NCBI GenBank assembly: GCA_017458965.1
Contig: JAFSZJ010000089.1
Span: 1-39,373 of the forward strand
DNA length: 39,373 nucleotides
DNA from: Kiritimatiellia bacterium
GTDB lineage: Bacteria > Verrucomicrobiota > Kiritimatiellia > RFP12 > JAAYLN01
Direction: 5' to 3'
Shown here: in pieces, positions 31,428-39,373 of the stretch
How the letters are laid out: each line of letters begins with the position of its first letter
Position numbering within the stretch: position 1 is the stretch's first letter
Made by a program: the position numbers and the translations under genes
Notes under the pieces: model-generated
Database searches by the model: none
Seen by the model: only the letters and a program-made list of their open reading frames with translations
Told to the model about the DNA's origin: nothing

Positions 31428-34046
31428 TCACAACGCATCCGCCGCAAGTGCCTGGCGGACGCGCGGGAGGTCGTCGGAGCGCGTCTGCGCGAGCGTGGCC
31501 GCGACGCTTGCGCCGTAAATGGCGAGAAGAGCCAGCGCGCATACGGCGATGGCGCGAATGGCGCCACGGAAAACCGATGGTCTCCGACCGACCACCGCGA
31601 GCACCGCCGCAGCGAACCAGAAAGCGATCCAGCCTATGGCGGCGATGTCGATCCTGGTCGCGAGCGATGGTCCGTAGTGCCATGCAAGAAGAGTGCGAGA
31701 CGCCGGGAGGGTGCCGGGCGCACCTTCCTCCGAAAGCGACGCCTTCATGGAGTTGGCTACGGACATGGGCGTGCCAAGGCGTCTTCCGGCGGCGACGAAC
31801 GCCTCCATTGCGGCCCCCTTACGCCCGGCCAGAAGAAGCGCCACCCCCAGGTTGTAGTCAAGCGCCCCGGATCCGTAGCCGTTCTCGCGCATCGCGAAGT
31901 AGATGCGGGCCGCGTCAAGGAACTCTTCTTCCGTGGCGGCCGTGGACATGGCCTGGGTCGCGCGCTCCCATTCGAATGTGGGCGGAGGCTGCGACGCGGC
32001 TTCGGCACACCCTGCGCCAAGCAGCGTCACGGACAGTACCACCGCCAACGCGCCAAGACGCCGCGTGGCCGCATCGATGGCCTTGCGCAGACGCATGACC
32101 GCATCGACGACCGAAGACTTATCGGCCGCGCCGGACGCGTACGAGAGCCGCTCAAGATCCGAGAACGAATCGACCAGATCACGGATCTCGCCATCCGCGA
32201 CCGAATGCTTCGTCAACGCCGAGGCTATATCGTCGGCCGACGGACTCGCCGTGCGCATCCGAAGCCGCGCCGAGAGCGCCTTCCTCGCGGCTCCGATGGC
32301 CTTCGACGCCGCCAGGGCGGGATCCGACTCCGCGAGCGCAAGCGCCCGCGACATGTCGCCGGTCGAGCGCGAGGAGCGTTCGCGCAGCGCGGACGCGGCG
32401 CGAACGGCAAGCCTCCTGAACGGACGGACTAGCGCGCATAGCAGCCAGAGAAGCGGCGCGACGATGAGCAGCGGGCGCATCCGTCTGTCCGCGATGAAGT
32501 GTGGCCGCGTGTCCGCCGGTGAGAGGATTATTCCGTCCGGCAGCAGCAGCGCCGCCGACGATTGGGCGTCGCCCTCCTCGCCCATTGACGAGGATGCGGC
32601 GATGCGGGTGGTCTCCTCGACCTGTAGCGGCATGGGGTCGGTGGCGACAGTGACGTATTCCCGCCTCTCGGTGTCGTAGTAGGCCAGTCGCACAGCCGGG
32701 AACTCAAGCGTTCCTGAGACTATGGGGCGGACGCGGTACTTGAAGCGGCGGCCATTCTCGATCGGTTCGGTCTCGACGTTCTCGTCGTAGAGGCGGAAGG
32801 CCTCGGCGGCCTCCGCTTGCAGGGCGAGGACCGGTGGCCGGAGATTCGAGAGGCTGAACTCCCCATCGACGTCGATGGATAGCGTGAGCGGATCGCCCAC
32901 TTTGCAACGCGCCGTGTCGAAAGAAGCGCGGGCGCGCATGGACTTGCCAACAGGTCCCACGAACCAATCCGGGCGTCCTTCCTCCGGCGGCGGCTCCACG
33001 CGCACCGTCGCAGCTGGTCCGATCACGAACACCTCGTCAAGCGTCGCCTCCATCCTGTCGTTGACAGCTACGATTATCTGCCCCTTTAGGGTGGCCGGTC
33101 CGAATGTGTATGTGCCTTCGGCCTTCGGCGTATACGGGATCTCCACGGAGTATTCGTACACGAACGCATCGCCCGACTTGACGCGGGTCGGCGGCAACCG
33201 GAAGTCGATGGCGCGTCCGAAGACGTCCGCGAAGGAGTTGATAGTGAACGACGGCGAACGACCGCTGAAAAAGGTGTCTCGCGGAGCGAAGCGGCCAAGG
33301 ACGGTGTTCGAGTCCGGGCGCGACAGCCCCTTGGTCTCGTCCTCGGAGAGATACGCGGCGTCGATGTGCGGTGGTCGGCCGGGGAAGAGCGGCTCCACAC
33401 CCTGTCGCGGCTCCTTGATCGATACGACCATGCGTATCTTGAACGGCTCGTCCACGAGGACGCTTTCCTTGGCGCACTCGATGCGCACCGAGATGTCGTC
33501 GCGCGCCTCCACGCCGGAGACGGACACCCTGATGCCCGGGGCGCGGACGATCCCGCCAGGCGTAGTCATCGTAACCTCGCCCGTGTCGAATACGCCGGCT
33601 TCGCTCGGTGTCGCGCGGAAGACGAACGTCCGCCCCTCGTAGGAATCGACGGTCATCTTCCCGTTGATGATGATCGTCGAGCGTCGTGTCTCGTCGCGGG
33701 ATGTCACGTACTCGATGCCGTCCGGGTTGGCGAAGGCCGGGATGTTCGATCCATCCCTTGTGCCGGATGCCGCCACCTGGATAACGACCGACTCGCCAAG
33801 ATAGATTCGTTGGCGCTCAGCCGAGACACGGAGCGAGACGGACGAGGGGGAGGCGGCGAGGAGGAGGGGAGAGGATAGCAGATAGCAGATAGTAGATAGC
33901 AGATAGCAGATAACAGATAATGGATAACAGATAACAGATAATAGATAACAGATAACAGATAATAGAGGGGGGCGCGGGGAGAGGGGGGATGGGTGGTTTC
34001 TCATCCTCTTCAACTCATCAACCAATTTCCGACCCAAACCCGCCAC
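31428..34046 (-). CDS. batD: BatD-like protein fused to a BatE-like TPR lipoprotein
   Basis: An 872-residue envelope protein resembling BatD of the Bacteroides aerotolerance operon. The periplasmic part (about 65-520) has repeated Ig-like beta domains, such as VSLRVSAERQRIYLGESVVI. A membrane helix follows near 520-540 (LLIVAPLLWLLCALV). From about residue 651 the sequence looks like a second protein: MRLRKA, a hydrophobic stretch, the lipobox LLGAGC (Cys680) and a TPR-like YNLGVALLLAGRKGAAMEAF, then two C-terminal helices. That is BatE-like, fused in frame. Residues 28-58 are LLSVICY-type heptapeptides encoded by a heptad array and form the N-terminal export/membrane segment. A GTG start at 34046 has AAGGGG upstream; an ATG 14 codons in is an alternative. 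Confidence 0.75.
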   Translation of the reverse strand: MAGLGRKLVDELKRMRNHPSPLSPRPPLLSVICYLLSVICYPLSVICYLLSTICYLLSSPLLLAASPSSVSLRVSAERQRIYLGESVVIQVAASGTRDGSNIPAFANPDGIEYVTSRDETRRSTIIINGKMTVDSYEGRTFVFRATPSEAGVFDTGEVTMTTPGGIVRAPGIRVSVSGVEARDDISVRIECAKESVLVDEPFKIRMVVSIKEPRQGVEPLFPGRPPHIDAAYLSEDETKGLSRPDSNTVLGRFAPRDTFFSGRSPSFTINSFADVFGRAIDFRLPPTRVKSGDAFVYEYSVEIPYTPKAEGTYTFGPATLKGQIIVAVNDRMEATLDEVFVIGPAATVRVEPPPEEGRPDWFVGPVGKSMRARASFDTARCKVGDPLTLSIDVDGEFSLSNLRPPVLALQAEAAEAFRLYDENVETEPIENGRRFKYRVRPIVSGTLEFPAVRLAYYDTERREYVTVATDPMPLQVEETTRIAASSSMGEEGDAQSSAALLLPDGIILSPADTRPHFIADRRMRPLLIVAPLLWLLCALVRPFRRLAVRAASALRERSSRSTGDMSRALALAESDPALAASKAIGAARKALSARLRMRTASPSADDIASALTKHSVADGEIRDLVDSFSDLERLSYASGAADKSSVVDAVMRLRKAIDAATRRLGALAVVLSVTLLGAGCAEAASQPPPTFEWERATQAMSTAATEEEFLDAARIYFAMRENGYGSGALDYNLGVALLLAGRKGAAMEAFVAAGRRLGTPMSVANSMKASLSEEGAPGTLPASRTLLAWHYGPSLATRIDIAAIGWIAFWFAAAVLAVVGRRPSVFRGAIRAIAVCALALLAIYGASVAATLAQTRSDDLPRVRQALAADAL
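33873..33963 (+). repeat. Heptad array T9 inside the batD-like coding sequence
   Basis: Thirteen units in exact register on the plus strand: GGATAGC, AGATAGC, AGATAGT, AGATAGC twice, AGATAAC, AGATAAT, GGATAAC, AGATAAC, AGATAAT, AGATAAC twice, AGATAAT. The gene is on the other strand, which reads TGTTATC and has no stop in any frame, giving repeated LLSVICY. Here the array lies before a gene and in the opposite sense to the 3'-end arrays. Confidence 0.92.
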
Positions 34047-34068
34047 TAGACACAGACCCCTTCCACCA

Positions 34069-34135
34069 ATCCCTAAACAACTATCCCCTAACGACTAATC
34101 TCTAACCACTAACCACTCTGTAGTCGCGACTACAG
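34069..34135 (-). repeat. 18-bp palindrome and heptad array T10 after the esterase
   Basis: A perfect palindrome CTGTAGTCGCGACTACAG (34118-34135) contains the esterase TAG stop as part of GTAG. On the minus strand it is followed at once by heptads: AGTGGTT twice, AGAGATT, AGTCGTT, AGGGGAT, AGTTGTT, TAGGGAT. It is the same palindrome-then-array order as after dnaN and etfA. The words match the late, drifted part of the other arrays. Confidence 0.8.
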
Positions 34136-34870
34136 CCCCATCCAGTCGATGGCGCTCCTGAAGCACACGTCCCAGAAATCCCAGCTGTGGGAACCCGGGC
34201 GTTCCTTGTACGTGAGGTCAACGCCAAGGGACCGGGCGAGATCGCGGAACTTCACGTTCGCGTTGTAGAGGAAATCCTCGGTGCCGCATTCCTGGTACAG
34301 GCGCGGGAGCGCCACCCCGTTCTTCACGTTGTCGCGGAGCAGGGCCAGCACATCCTCCCGACCGTCGGTCGGATCGGCGTTGCCGAAGTCGGTCAGGATA
34401 TCCGTGACGCCAGCCTTCTCGTAGTCCCGGTAGAAGGCACCGACATCGAGGACGCCGGAGAAGCTTGCGGCGGCGGCATAGCGGTCGGGATGGTGCAACG
34501 CCAGCTTGAAGGCGCCGTAGCCGCCCATAGAGAGTCCCGCGATGAAGTTGTCCTCGCGGCGGTCGGAGAGCCGGAACATTGACCGGGCTATGGCGGGAAG
34601 TTCGTCCGCTATGTGCGTCTCGTAGCGTAGCCCGCCTGGCACGTCGCAGTAGAAGCTGCGTGCGCCGTCCGGCATGAAGACCGCCACGTTCCTGCCATCC
34701 ACGTAGCGCTCGATAGCCGTGCGCCTAAGCCATATCGTGTTGTCGTCGGAAAGCCCGTGCAGAAGCCATAGCACCTTGAGCGGCTCTTTATGCTCCTGCG
34801 GCATGATCGCGTACATCGACCCGACCTTGCCGATGACGATCGAATTGAAGCTTATCTGAAGAAACGCCAT
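34130..34870 (-). CDS. Esterase of the esterase D / feruloyl-acetyl esterase type
   Basis: A 246-residue alpha/beta hydrolase (CE1/esterase D-like). The nucleophile elbow is GLSMGG with Ser114, the acid is probably Asp199 in ECGTEDFLYN and the base His228 in GSHSWDFW. LLHGLSDDNTIWLRRT near residue 37 forms the oxyanion region. No signal peptide is seen. Relatives remove acetyl or feruloyl groups from plant polysaccharides or hydrolyse S-formylglutathione; the sugar context favours the former but the substrate is inferred. AAAGGACAGG upstream supplies the SD. The stop lies inside a palindrome. Confidence 0.85.
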   Translation of the reverse strand: MAFLQISFNSIVIGKVGSMYAIMPQEHKEPLKVLWLLHGLSDDNTIWLRRTAIERYVDGRNVAVFMPDGARSFYCDVPGGLRYETHIADELPAIARSMFRLSDRREDNFIAGLSMGGYGAFKLALHHPDRYAAAASFSGVLDVGAFYRDYEKAGVTDILTDFGNADPTDGREDVLALLRDNVKNGVALPRLYQECGTEDFLYNANVKFRDLARSLGVDLTYKERPGSHSWDFWDVCFRSAIDWMGL

Positions 34871-34979
34871 GATCCTGTCCTTTCGTTCCGCGTCAAACCA
34901 TGCGGATTCGTCCGTATGGCGGCTGATGATTCTACCACCATGCCGCTGTGCAGGGACATGCGACCGGTGGGCGCAATGG

Positions 34980-34985
34980 TATAAT
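34980..34985 (+). promoter_or_regulatory. -10 box 10 nt before the glycosyltransferase start
   Basis: Perfect TATAAT. With transcription starting about 7 nt later, the leader before the GTG at 34996 would be about 4 nt. Confidence 0.45.
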
Positions 34986-34995
34986 CAGCATCCTC

Positions 34996-36267
34996 GTGAA
35001 GATACTTTTCCTATCGCATTACTACTTCCCGGAGGGTAACGCGCCCGCGACCCGCGTATGCGCACTTGCCGAAAGGTGGGTCAAGGCCGGCCATGAAGTG
35101 ACCGTCGTGACATGCGCCCCCAATGTCCCAGACGGCAAGGTCTATGACGGCTATGCCAACAAGTGGTGCGTGCGGGAGGAGGTCAACGGCGTCCATGTCG
35201 TCCGCGTCTGGACGTACCTTGCCGCGAACAAGGGCGCGGTCAGGCGGATGCTCAACTTCGCCACGTATTTTCTCTCCGCCGTCTGGCGTTCGCTGCGCGA
35301 GCCGAGGCCGGATGTCGTGATCGCCACGAGCCCCCAGATATTCTGCGGCTACGCCGGCGTGTGGGTGAAGCGGCTCAGGCGCATCCCTCTCGTCGTCGAG
35401 ATACGCGACATCTGGCCGGAGTCGATGGGGGCCGTCGGAGCGCACATCCCGCGGCCGGCATACCGCGTTCTCGAATGGATCGAGCGGGCCATGTACCGCG
35501 CCGCAGACAGGATCGTCACCGTTGGCGAGGGCTACGCCGTCAAACTGGAGGAGAAGGGCGTGGCGCGGGAGAGGATGTCCGTCATAATGAACGGCACCGA
35601 CCTGGAGGTCTTCTCGCCGCGTCCTCGGGACAAGGCGCTGCTTGAGAAGTTCGGCCTCGCGGACAGTTTCGTCGTCTCCTACATCGGCACCGTCGGCATG
35701 GCATGCGGCCTCGACACGATGCTCGACGCGGCCGCGAAGCTCAAGGCGCGCGGCGACAACGCCGCGGCATCCGACGGTCGGCGCATCGCCTTCGTGGTGG
35801 TCGGCGATGGCGCCGTCCGCGCCGATCTGGAACGCGAGGCCAAGGAACGCGGACTCGACAACGTCGTCTTCACGGGCCGCCAACCGAAATCGTCGATGGC
35901 CGCGTGGGTCTCTTCGTCCGACGTCAACCTCGTCCACCTCCGCAAGAGCGACCTTTTCACCACGGTCATGCCGTCCAAGATCTTCGAAAGCGCCGGATGC
36001 GCGAGGCCGATGATAATCGGCGTTGATGGCTTCGCCAGGAAACTCGTCACGGACGCCGAGGCTGGGATCGCCATGGAGCCTGGCAGCGCCGACGACCTAG
36101 TGTCCGCCGTCCTCTCCCTGTCCGCCGACCCGGCGCTATGCGAGCGTCTAGGGCAAAACGCCCGCAAAAACATCGCGCTCGTCCACAACCGCGATGCCCA
36201 GGCGAAAAACTACCTCGGGATTCTCGACGGTCTCTGCAACGGAGGATATAAGCCGCAGCGCCGATGA
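34996..36267 (+). CDS. Glycosyltransferase family 4 (WbuB-like)
   Basis: A 423-residue GT-B retaining glycosyltransferase. It opens with KILFLSHYYFPEGNAPATRV, the nucleotide-independent acceptor half typical of WbuB-like enzymes, and has EIRDIWPESMGAVG near residue 138. The donor half has YIGTVGMACGLDT, VVVGDG and the MPSKIFESAGCARPMIIG segment with the conserved Glu. Such enzymes add aminosugars in O-antigen or exopolysaccharide assembly at the inner membrane. I use GTG at 34996 because the longer frame from 34948 would lie upstream of the TATAAT. It ends 4 nt from the convergent ATPase gene. Confidence 0.88.
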   Translation: MKILFLSHYYFPEGNAPATRVCALAERWVKAGHEVTVVTCAPNVPDGKVYDGYANKWCVREEVNGVHVVRVWTYLAANKGAVRRMLNFATYFLSAVWRSLREPRPDVVIATSPQIFCGYAGVWVKRLRRIPLVVEIRDIWPESMGAVGAHIPRPAYRVLEWIERAMYRAADRIVTVGEGYAVKLEEKGVARERMSVIMNGTDLEVFSPRPRDKALLEKFGLADSFVVSYIGTVGMACGLDTMLDAAAKLKARGDNAAASDGRRIAFVVVGDGAVRADLEREAKERGLDNVVFTGRQPKSSMAAWVSSSDVNLVHLRKSDLFTTVMPSKIFESAGCARPMIIGVDGFARKLVTDAEAGIAMEPGSADDLVSAVLSLSADPALCERLGQNARKNIALVHNRDAQAKNYLGILDGLCNGGYKPQRR

Positions 36268-36271
36268 CCCA

Positions 36272-37579
36272 CTACGGCTTGAGGCAGCCTATTGGGCAGA
36301 CGAATACGCCATCCTCCGGACGGCGGTAGGCATAGTCGCCTACCGCCGTCAGAACCATCTTGAACGACGCCGCCTTCATCCGGCTGGTATCAAGGAGAGC
36401 GGAAAGCGCATTGAGCGTCTTCGCACCTTGCTCCACCAGCGCCTCGCCACCAAGTTTTATCTCAACTAGGCCGCATGTGCCATTGCGCAAATGGACTACA
36501 GCGTCGCATTCCAAGCCATTTCTGTCCAGAAAATGGCTGACTGTTCCTCCAATCGGTTCCGCATACGCCCGAAGGTCTCGCACGGCCAGAGTTTCAAAGA
36601 AATATCCAAATGACCTTATGTCATTCATCAGGTCTCCAGGGCCAAGCCCCAGCGCGGCGGTCGCGATGGACGGATCGGAGAAATAGCGTGTGTCGGACTT
36701 CCTAATCGCAGCCTTGGAACGGAGGCATGGCGACCATGCCGGCATGTCCTCGGTCACGAAAATCTTCGCCAACGCGTTCATGTAGGAGCGGATGGTCTCG
36801 TCATCCATAGTTTGCGCCTCGTGGTCAAGCATGTCCCGGCGGATTGTCGGCAAAAGGGCCGGCGTCCCCTGAAACCGGGCGAGCGCACGCATTAGATGTC
36901 TTGCCCTTGTCGGATTCCTCTCCGTGTCATCAACCCGAGAAATATCGGAGTTCACGATCGCCTCGAAGTAGTCAGTGGCTCTGTCAAGGGCGACATCCCC
37001 TTTCTGCCGTATGGATTGAGGCCATCCGCCACGGCATGCCAGCCACGCTATTTCCTGCAAACTGCTGTGCATGCCCTGTCCAGATGGAAAATCTCCGGCG
37101 AAAAGCGCCGCCAGCGAGACACTGCCCGTCGATTCCCCGGATTCCCAAAGGCTCATCGGACGCATTCGCAACCGTGAAATCCGCCCAGTTCCGGTATGAA
37201 GCATCTCGCGTCTACCGTCTTTCCGCCGCTTGTCCTCCGGCGGAACGGCGGAACCTGTCAAAATGAAATGACCAAATCCTTCGGCATGATCCACATGGGA
37301 CCTTACAGCATCCCAGAACTTTGGGGCAATCTGCCATTCGTCAATAAGCCGAGGCGTCGCACCTTTCAGCAATTCCCTGATGTTTGTCGCTGCCTGGGCA
37401 AGATTGCGCTCAAGCTGATCGGGGTCGGCCATGTATAACGCACTTTTCGCCACCTGTTCGCAAGTGGTCGTCTTGCCGCACCACTTTGGGCCCTCCACCA
37501 AAACGGCACCTACGCCGGAGAGGCGGCGTAAAAGCATTTTGTCTGCGATTCTTTCACAGTAGGCAAATTTGTTTTTCAT
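36272..37579 (-). CDS. AAA_14 / DUF4143 ATPase
   Basis: A 435-residue protein of a large, scattered family with an N-terminal AAA domain (Walker A VEGPKWCGKTTT near 31, Walker B RLIDEWQ near 85, sensor-like FILTGS) and a C-terminal DUF4143 domain containing a nuclease-like ECDAVVHLRNGTCGLVEIKLGG segment (E-x-D...ExK). Cellular role is unknown; members are often mobile and present in many copies per genome. I choose ATG at 37579 (MKNKFAYCERI), since the 12 residues before it are hydrophobic and poorly placed. A 23-bp tandem repeat lies just upstream. Base composition of the first part and upstream region is lower in GC than the neighbours, consistent with transfer. Confidence 0.85.
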   Translation of the reverse strand: MKNKFAYCERIADKMLLRRLSGVGAVLVEGPKWCGKTTTCEQVAKSALYMADPDQLERNLAQAATNIRELLKGATPRLIDEWQIAPKFWDAVRSHVDHAEGFGHFILTGSAVPPEDKRRKDGRREMLHTGTGRISRLRMRPMSLWESGESTGSVSLAALFAGDFPSGQGMHSSLQEIAWLACRGGWPQSIRQKGDVALDRATDYFEAIVNSDISRVDDTERNPTRARHLMRALARFQGTPALLPTIRRDMLDHEAQTMDDETIRSYMNALAKIFVTEDMPAWSPCLRSKAAIRKSDTRYFSDPSIATAALGLGPGDLMNDIRSFGYFFETLAVRDLRAYAEPIGGTVSHFLDRNGLECDAVVHLRNGTCGLVEIKLGGEALVEQGAKTLNALSALLDTSRMKAASFKMVLTAVGDYAYRRPEDGVFVCPIGCLKP

Positions 37580-37618
37580 GAAATAAAGAGTAACAGACAC
37601 AAGACTGAGCGTCAAGCT

Positions 37619-37710
37619 CGTTAGGCGATTTGACGCAATTCCATTAGGTGATTTGACGCAATTTCGTTAGGCGATTTATCGCGATTCCGTTATGCGATCT
37701 AGGACTTTGC
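37619..37710. repeat. 23-bp iteron-like tandem repeat upstream of the ATPase
   Basis: Four consecutive units in exact 23-nt register at 37619, 37642, 37665 and 37688. The core is NRTTAGGCGATTTGACGCAA-like: units 1 and 2 differ at four positions, unit 3 has TTATCGCGA instead of TTGACGCAA, and unit 4 keeps only CGTTATGCGAT. The array starts 40 nt from the ATPase ATG. Its period fits two helical turns, as in iterons or operator arrays. Confidence 0.8.
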
Positions 37711-37831
37711 AGACGCTGGTTTTCCGTACTAAGGTCTTGTGGAATGGCAGTAAAAACGATCTTCTCCCGCGAACCTTGCCGAATGATGGGGCGTTGTGGT
37801 ACGATTCCTGCGAAAGATAGAGGTGGTGACA

Positions 37832-38656
37832 ATGAACAACAAGAACCGTGTTTTTACGTCCGTCATGGTCCAGGCGGCGCTTTTCGGCGCTTTGGTGCTC
37901 GTCGCCGGATGCGGGCAGGTCGATACGCACGAGGTGGGCCTCAAGACCCGCTGGGGGAAGATCGCCTCGGAGCCGCTCACCCCGGACTTGTACTTCATCA
38001 GCCCGATCGGGATGTCCCTTGTGACATACGACGCGAGGGAGACGAGACGCCAGGTCAAGGCGCCGACCTATACCAAGGACATGCAGCCCGTGGACCTCGA
38101 GGTCATCATCACATACTCCCTCGACAAGACCCGCATAAAGGAAATCCACACCTCCTACGGCAAGGACTGGGACGCCAAGCTTGTCCATCCGACGATAGTG
38201 TCGGTGGTGAAGGAGATCATCGGCCAATGGGAGGCCGACAAGCTCGTCAACGGCCGCGAGCAGGTGACCGCCGAAATCAACAAGATGATCGCCGAGAAGC
38301 TCTCCGGAAAACCGGTGAATTTCGGCCAGCTGGTCATTGAGAACATCGACTTCTCCGACGCATTCGAAAAGGCGATCGAGGCAAAGCAGATAGCCACGCA
38401 GGAGGCGATCAAGGCCAAGAACCGCACGGTCCAGATCGAGGAGGAGAGCCGCCAGGATGTGATCCGCGCCGAGGCGAAGGCCAAGGCTACGCTTGCCCTC
38501 GCCAAGGCCGAGGCCGAGGCCATGGAGGTGCGCGGCAAGGCCCTCAGGGACAATCCGGACCTGATCAAACTGCAGTTCGTGGAGAAGTGGGACGGAACCG
38601 CGCCGAACACGCTTATCCTCGGCGAGGGGGCAAACCCATTGATCAACGCGAAGTGA
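37832..38656 (+). CDS. SPFH/prohibitin-family lipoprotein
   Basis: A 274-residue SPFH-domain protein. The N-terminus is hydrophobic and ends in the lipobox LVAGC (Cys27), so it is predicted to be a lipoprotein, which is unusual for prohibitin-like proteins that normally keep a membrane helix. The SPFH domain runs from about 30 to 190 (HEVGLKTRWGKI, PVDLEVIITYSLD), followed by a charged Ala/Glu/Lys coiled coil (about 195-250). Such proteins form large ring assemblies that organise membranes or control proteases. GAGGTGGTGAC directly before ATG 37832 supports the start. The oxidoreductase follows after 7 nt. Confidence 0.86.
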   Translation: MNNKNRVFTSVMVQAALFGALVLVAGCGQVDTHEVGLKTRWGKIASEPLTPDLYFISPIGMSLVTYDARETRRQVKAPTYTKDMQPVDLEVIITYSLDKTRIKEIHTSYGKDWDAKLVHPTIVSVVKEIIGQWEADKLVNGREQVTAEINKMIAEKLSGKPVNFGQLVIENIDFSDAFEKAIEAKQIATQEAIKAKNRTVQIEEESRQDVIRAEAKAKATLALAKAEAEAMEVRGKALRDNPDLIKLQFVEKWDGTAPNTLILGEGANPLINAK

Positions 38657-38663
38657 GGCGGCG

Positions 38664-39373
38664 ATGAAGCAGATACTTCAGTCGTACAAGACCGGCGAGC
38701 TATGGCTCGCGGACGTGCCGGCGCCGCTTTGCGGCAAGCGCGGCGTTGTGGTGAGGACATGCGCCTCGTTCGTATCGGCGGGGACCGAGAGGATGCTCGT
38801 CGATTTCGCGCGCAAGTCGCTCGTCGGCAAGGCGCTCCAGATGCCTGACCAGGTCCGCAAGGTCATCCGCAAGATGAAGACCGACGGCATCATAGCCACG
38901 CTAGAGAAGGTCGAATCGAAGCTCGACAAGCCGATCCCGCTTGGATATTCGGCGGCGGGCGTGGTCGTTGAGGCCGGTCCTCAGGCCGACGGCTTCGCGG
39001 TAGGCGACCGCGTGGCGTGCGGCGGCGCCGGATACGCCAACCACGCCGAATACGACTACGTCCCGCGCAATCTCGTCGTCCATCTGCCAGACAACGTCTC
39101 ATTCGAGGACGCAAGCGCGGCGACAGTCGGCTCCATAGCCATGCAGGGCGTACGCCAATGCGACCTCCGCCTCGGCGAGACGGTCGCCGTGGTCGGACTC
39201 GGGCTTATGGGCGTCATGGCCGTGCAGATGTGCAAGGCGAGCGGGTGCCGCGTGATCGGCTTCGATCCGAATCCGTCCCGGTGCGCGCTTGCCAAGGAGC
39301 TGGGCGCGGACGCGGCAGTGTCCGCGAACCTCGAGGGCGAGGCAAGGGCGTTCTCAGGCGGCCGCGGCGTGGA
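38664..39373 (+). CDS. Bi-domain oxidoreductase, N-terminal part (cut by window end)
   Basis: The frame stays open to the window end (236 codons). It starts MKQILQSYKTGELWLADVPAP and has SFVSAGTERMLVDFARKSL, IPLGYSAAGVVVEAG, GDRVACGG and the Rossmann VAVVGLGLMGVMAVQ. This is the medium-chain dehydrogenase half of the bi-domain oxidoreductases found in polysaccharide gene clusters, where a Gfo/Idh/MocA domain follows; that half would lie outside the window. GAGGCGGCG precedes the ATG, and it is probably cotranscribed with the SPFH gene. Confidence 0.83.
   Translation, partial: MKQILQSYKTGELWLADVPAPLCGKRGVVVRTCASFVSAGTERMLVDFARKSLVGKALQMPDQVRKVIRKMKTDGIIATLEKVESKLDKPIPLGYSAAGVVVEAGPQADGFAVGDRVACGGAGYANHAEYDYVPRNLVVHLPDNVSFEDASAATVGSIAMQGVRQCDLRLGETVAVVGLGLMGVMAVQMCKASGCRVIGFDPNPSRCALAKELGADAAVSANLEGEARAFSGGRGV

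Overview
The window is a GC-rich stretch of a Gram-negative, lipid A-making bacterial chromosome. I lean towards the PVC superphylum, a Kiritimatiellota/Verrucomicrobia-like lineage. The reasons are lpxK plus heptose genes, a giant secreted beta-sandwich protein, a MurA with Asp in place of the catalytic Cys, a BatD/BatE-type protein, and an unusually repeat-rich intergenic space. This assignment is inference; no rRNA gene is present.

Layout. 1-773 is non-coding and built from short hairpins and short tandem words. 774-6602 (-) is a 1942-aa secreted protein behind a structured leader. 7009-7968 is a REP-associated tyrosine transposase (RAYT) followed by REP-like hairpins. 8355-14410 (+) is a housekeeping run: lpxK, murA, dnaN, clpP, clpX. 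14675-21998 holds a polysaccharide deacetylase, a CstA transporter, a heptose/sugar-activation operon (nucleotidyltransferase, HldA-type kinase, GmhB-type phosphatase), a GH36-like glycosidase and a small secreted carbohydrate-binding-like protein. 22091-28327 (+) is thrS, infC, etfB, etfA and an acyl-CoA dehydrogenase, followed by tRNA-Lys(UUU). 28580-34870 (-) has a topoisomerase IV A subunit, an MgtC-family protein, a BatD-BatE fusion and an esterase. 34996-39373 has a GT4 glycosyltransferase, an AAA_14/DUF4143 ATPase behind a 23-bp tandem repeat, an SPFH lipoprotein and the start of a sugar-cluster-type oxidoreductase.

The most striking feature is between the genes. At least ten gaps contain arrays of 7-nt units, and one contains a block of 8-nt units, in exact register but with words that drift along the array (AGATAAC to AGATAGT to GGTTAGT; AGTCGAA; AATGCAC; CGACTTT). 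Several follow a perfect hairpin at the 3' end of a gene, some preceded by GTAG/GTAA, which is the architecture of REP elements served by RAYTs. The AGATAAC strand carries a stop in every frame and supplies the stop codons of etfA, the heptose kinase and the acyl-CoA dehydrogenase. The opposite strand is open in every frame and encodes LLSVICY, which has become the N-terminal hydrophobic segment of the BatD-like protein. A second family (CGCAGAGN octamers plus a GCGC hairpin) follows the giant gene and clpX.

Functionally the genes cover envelope biogenesis (LPS, peptidoglycan, polysaccharide), glycan use, proteolysis, replication and flavin-based acyl-CoA oxidation. Several starts have a -10-like hexamer only 6-13 nt upstream, suggesting leaderless or nearly leaderless mRNAs. 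infC appears to start at AUC.
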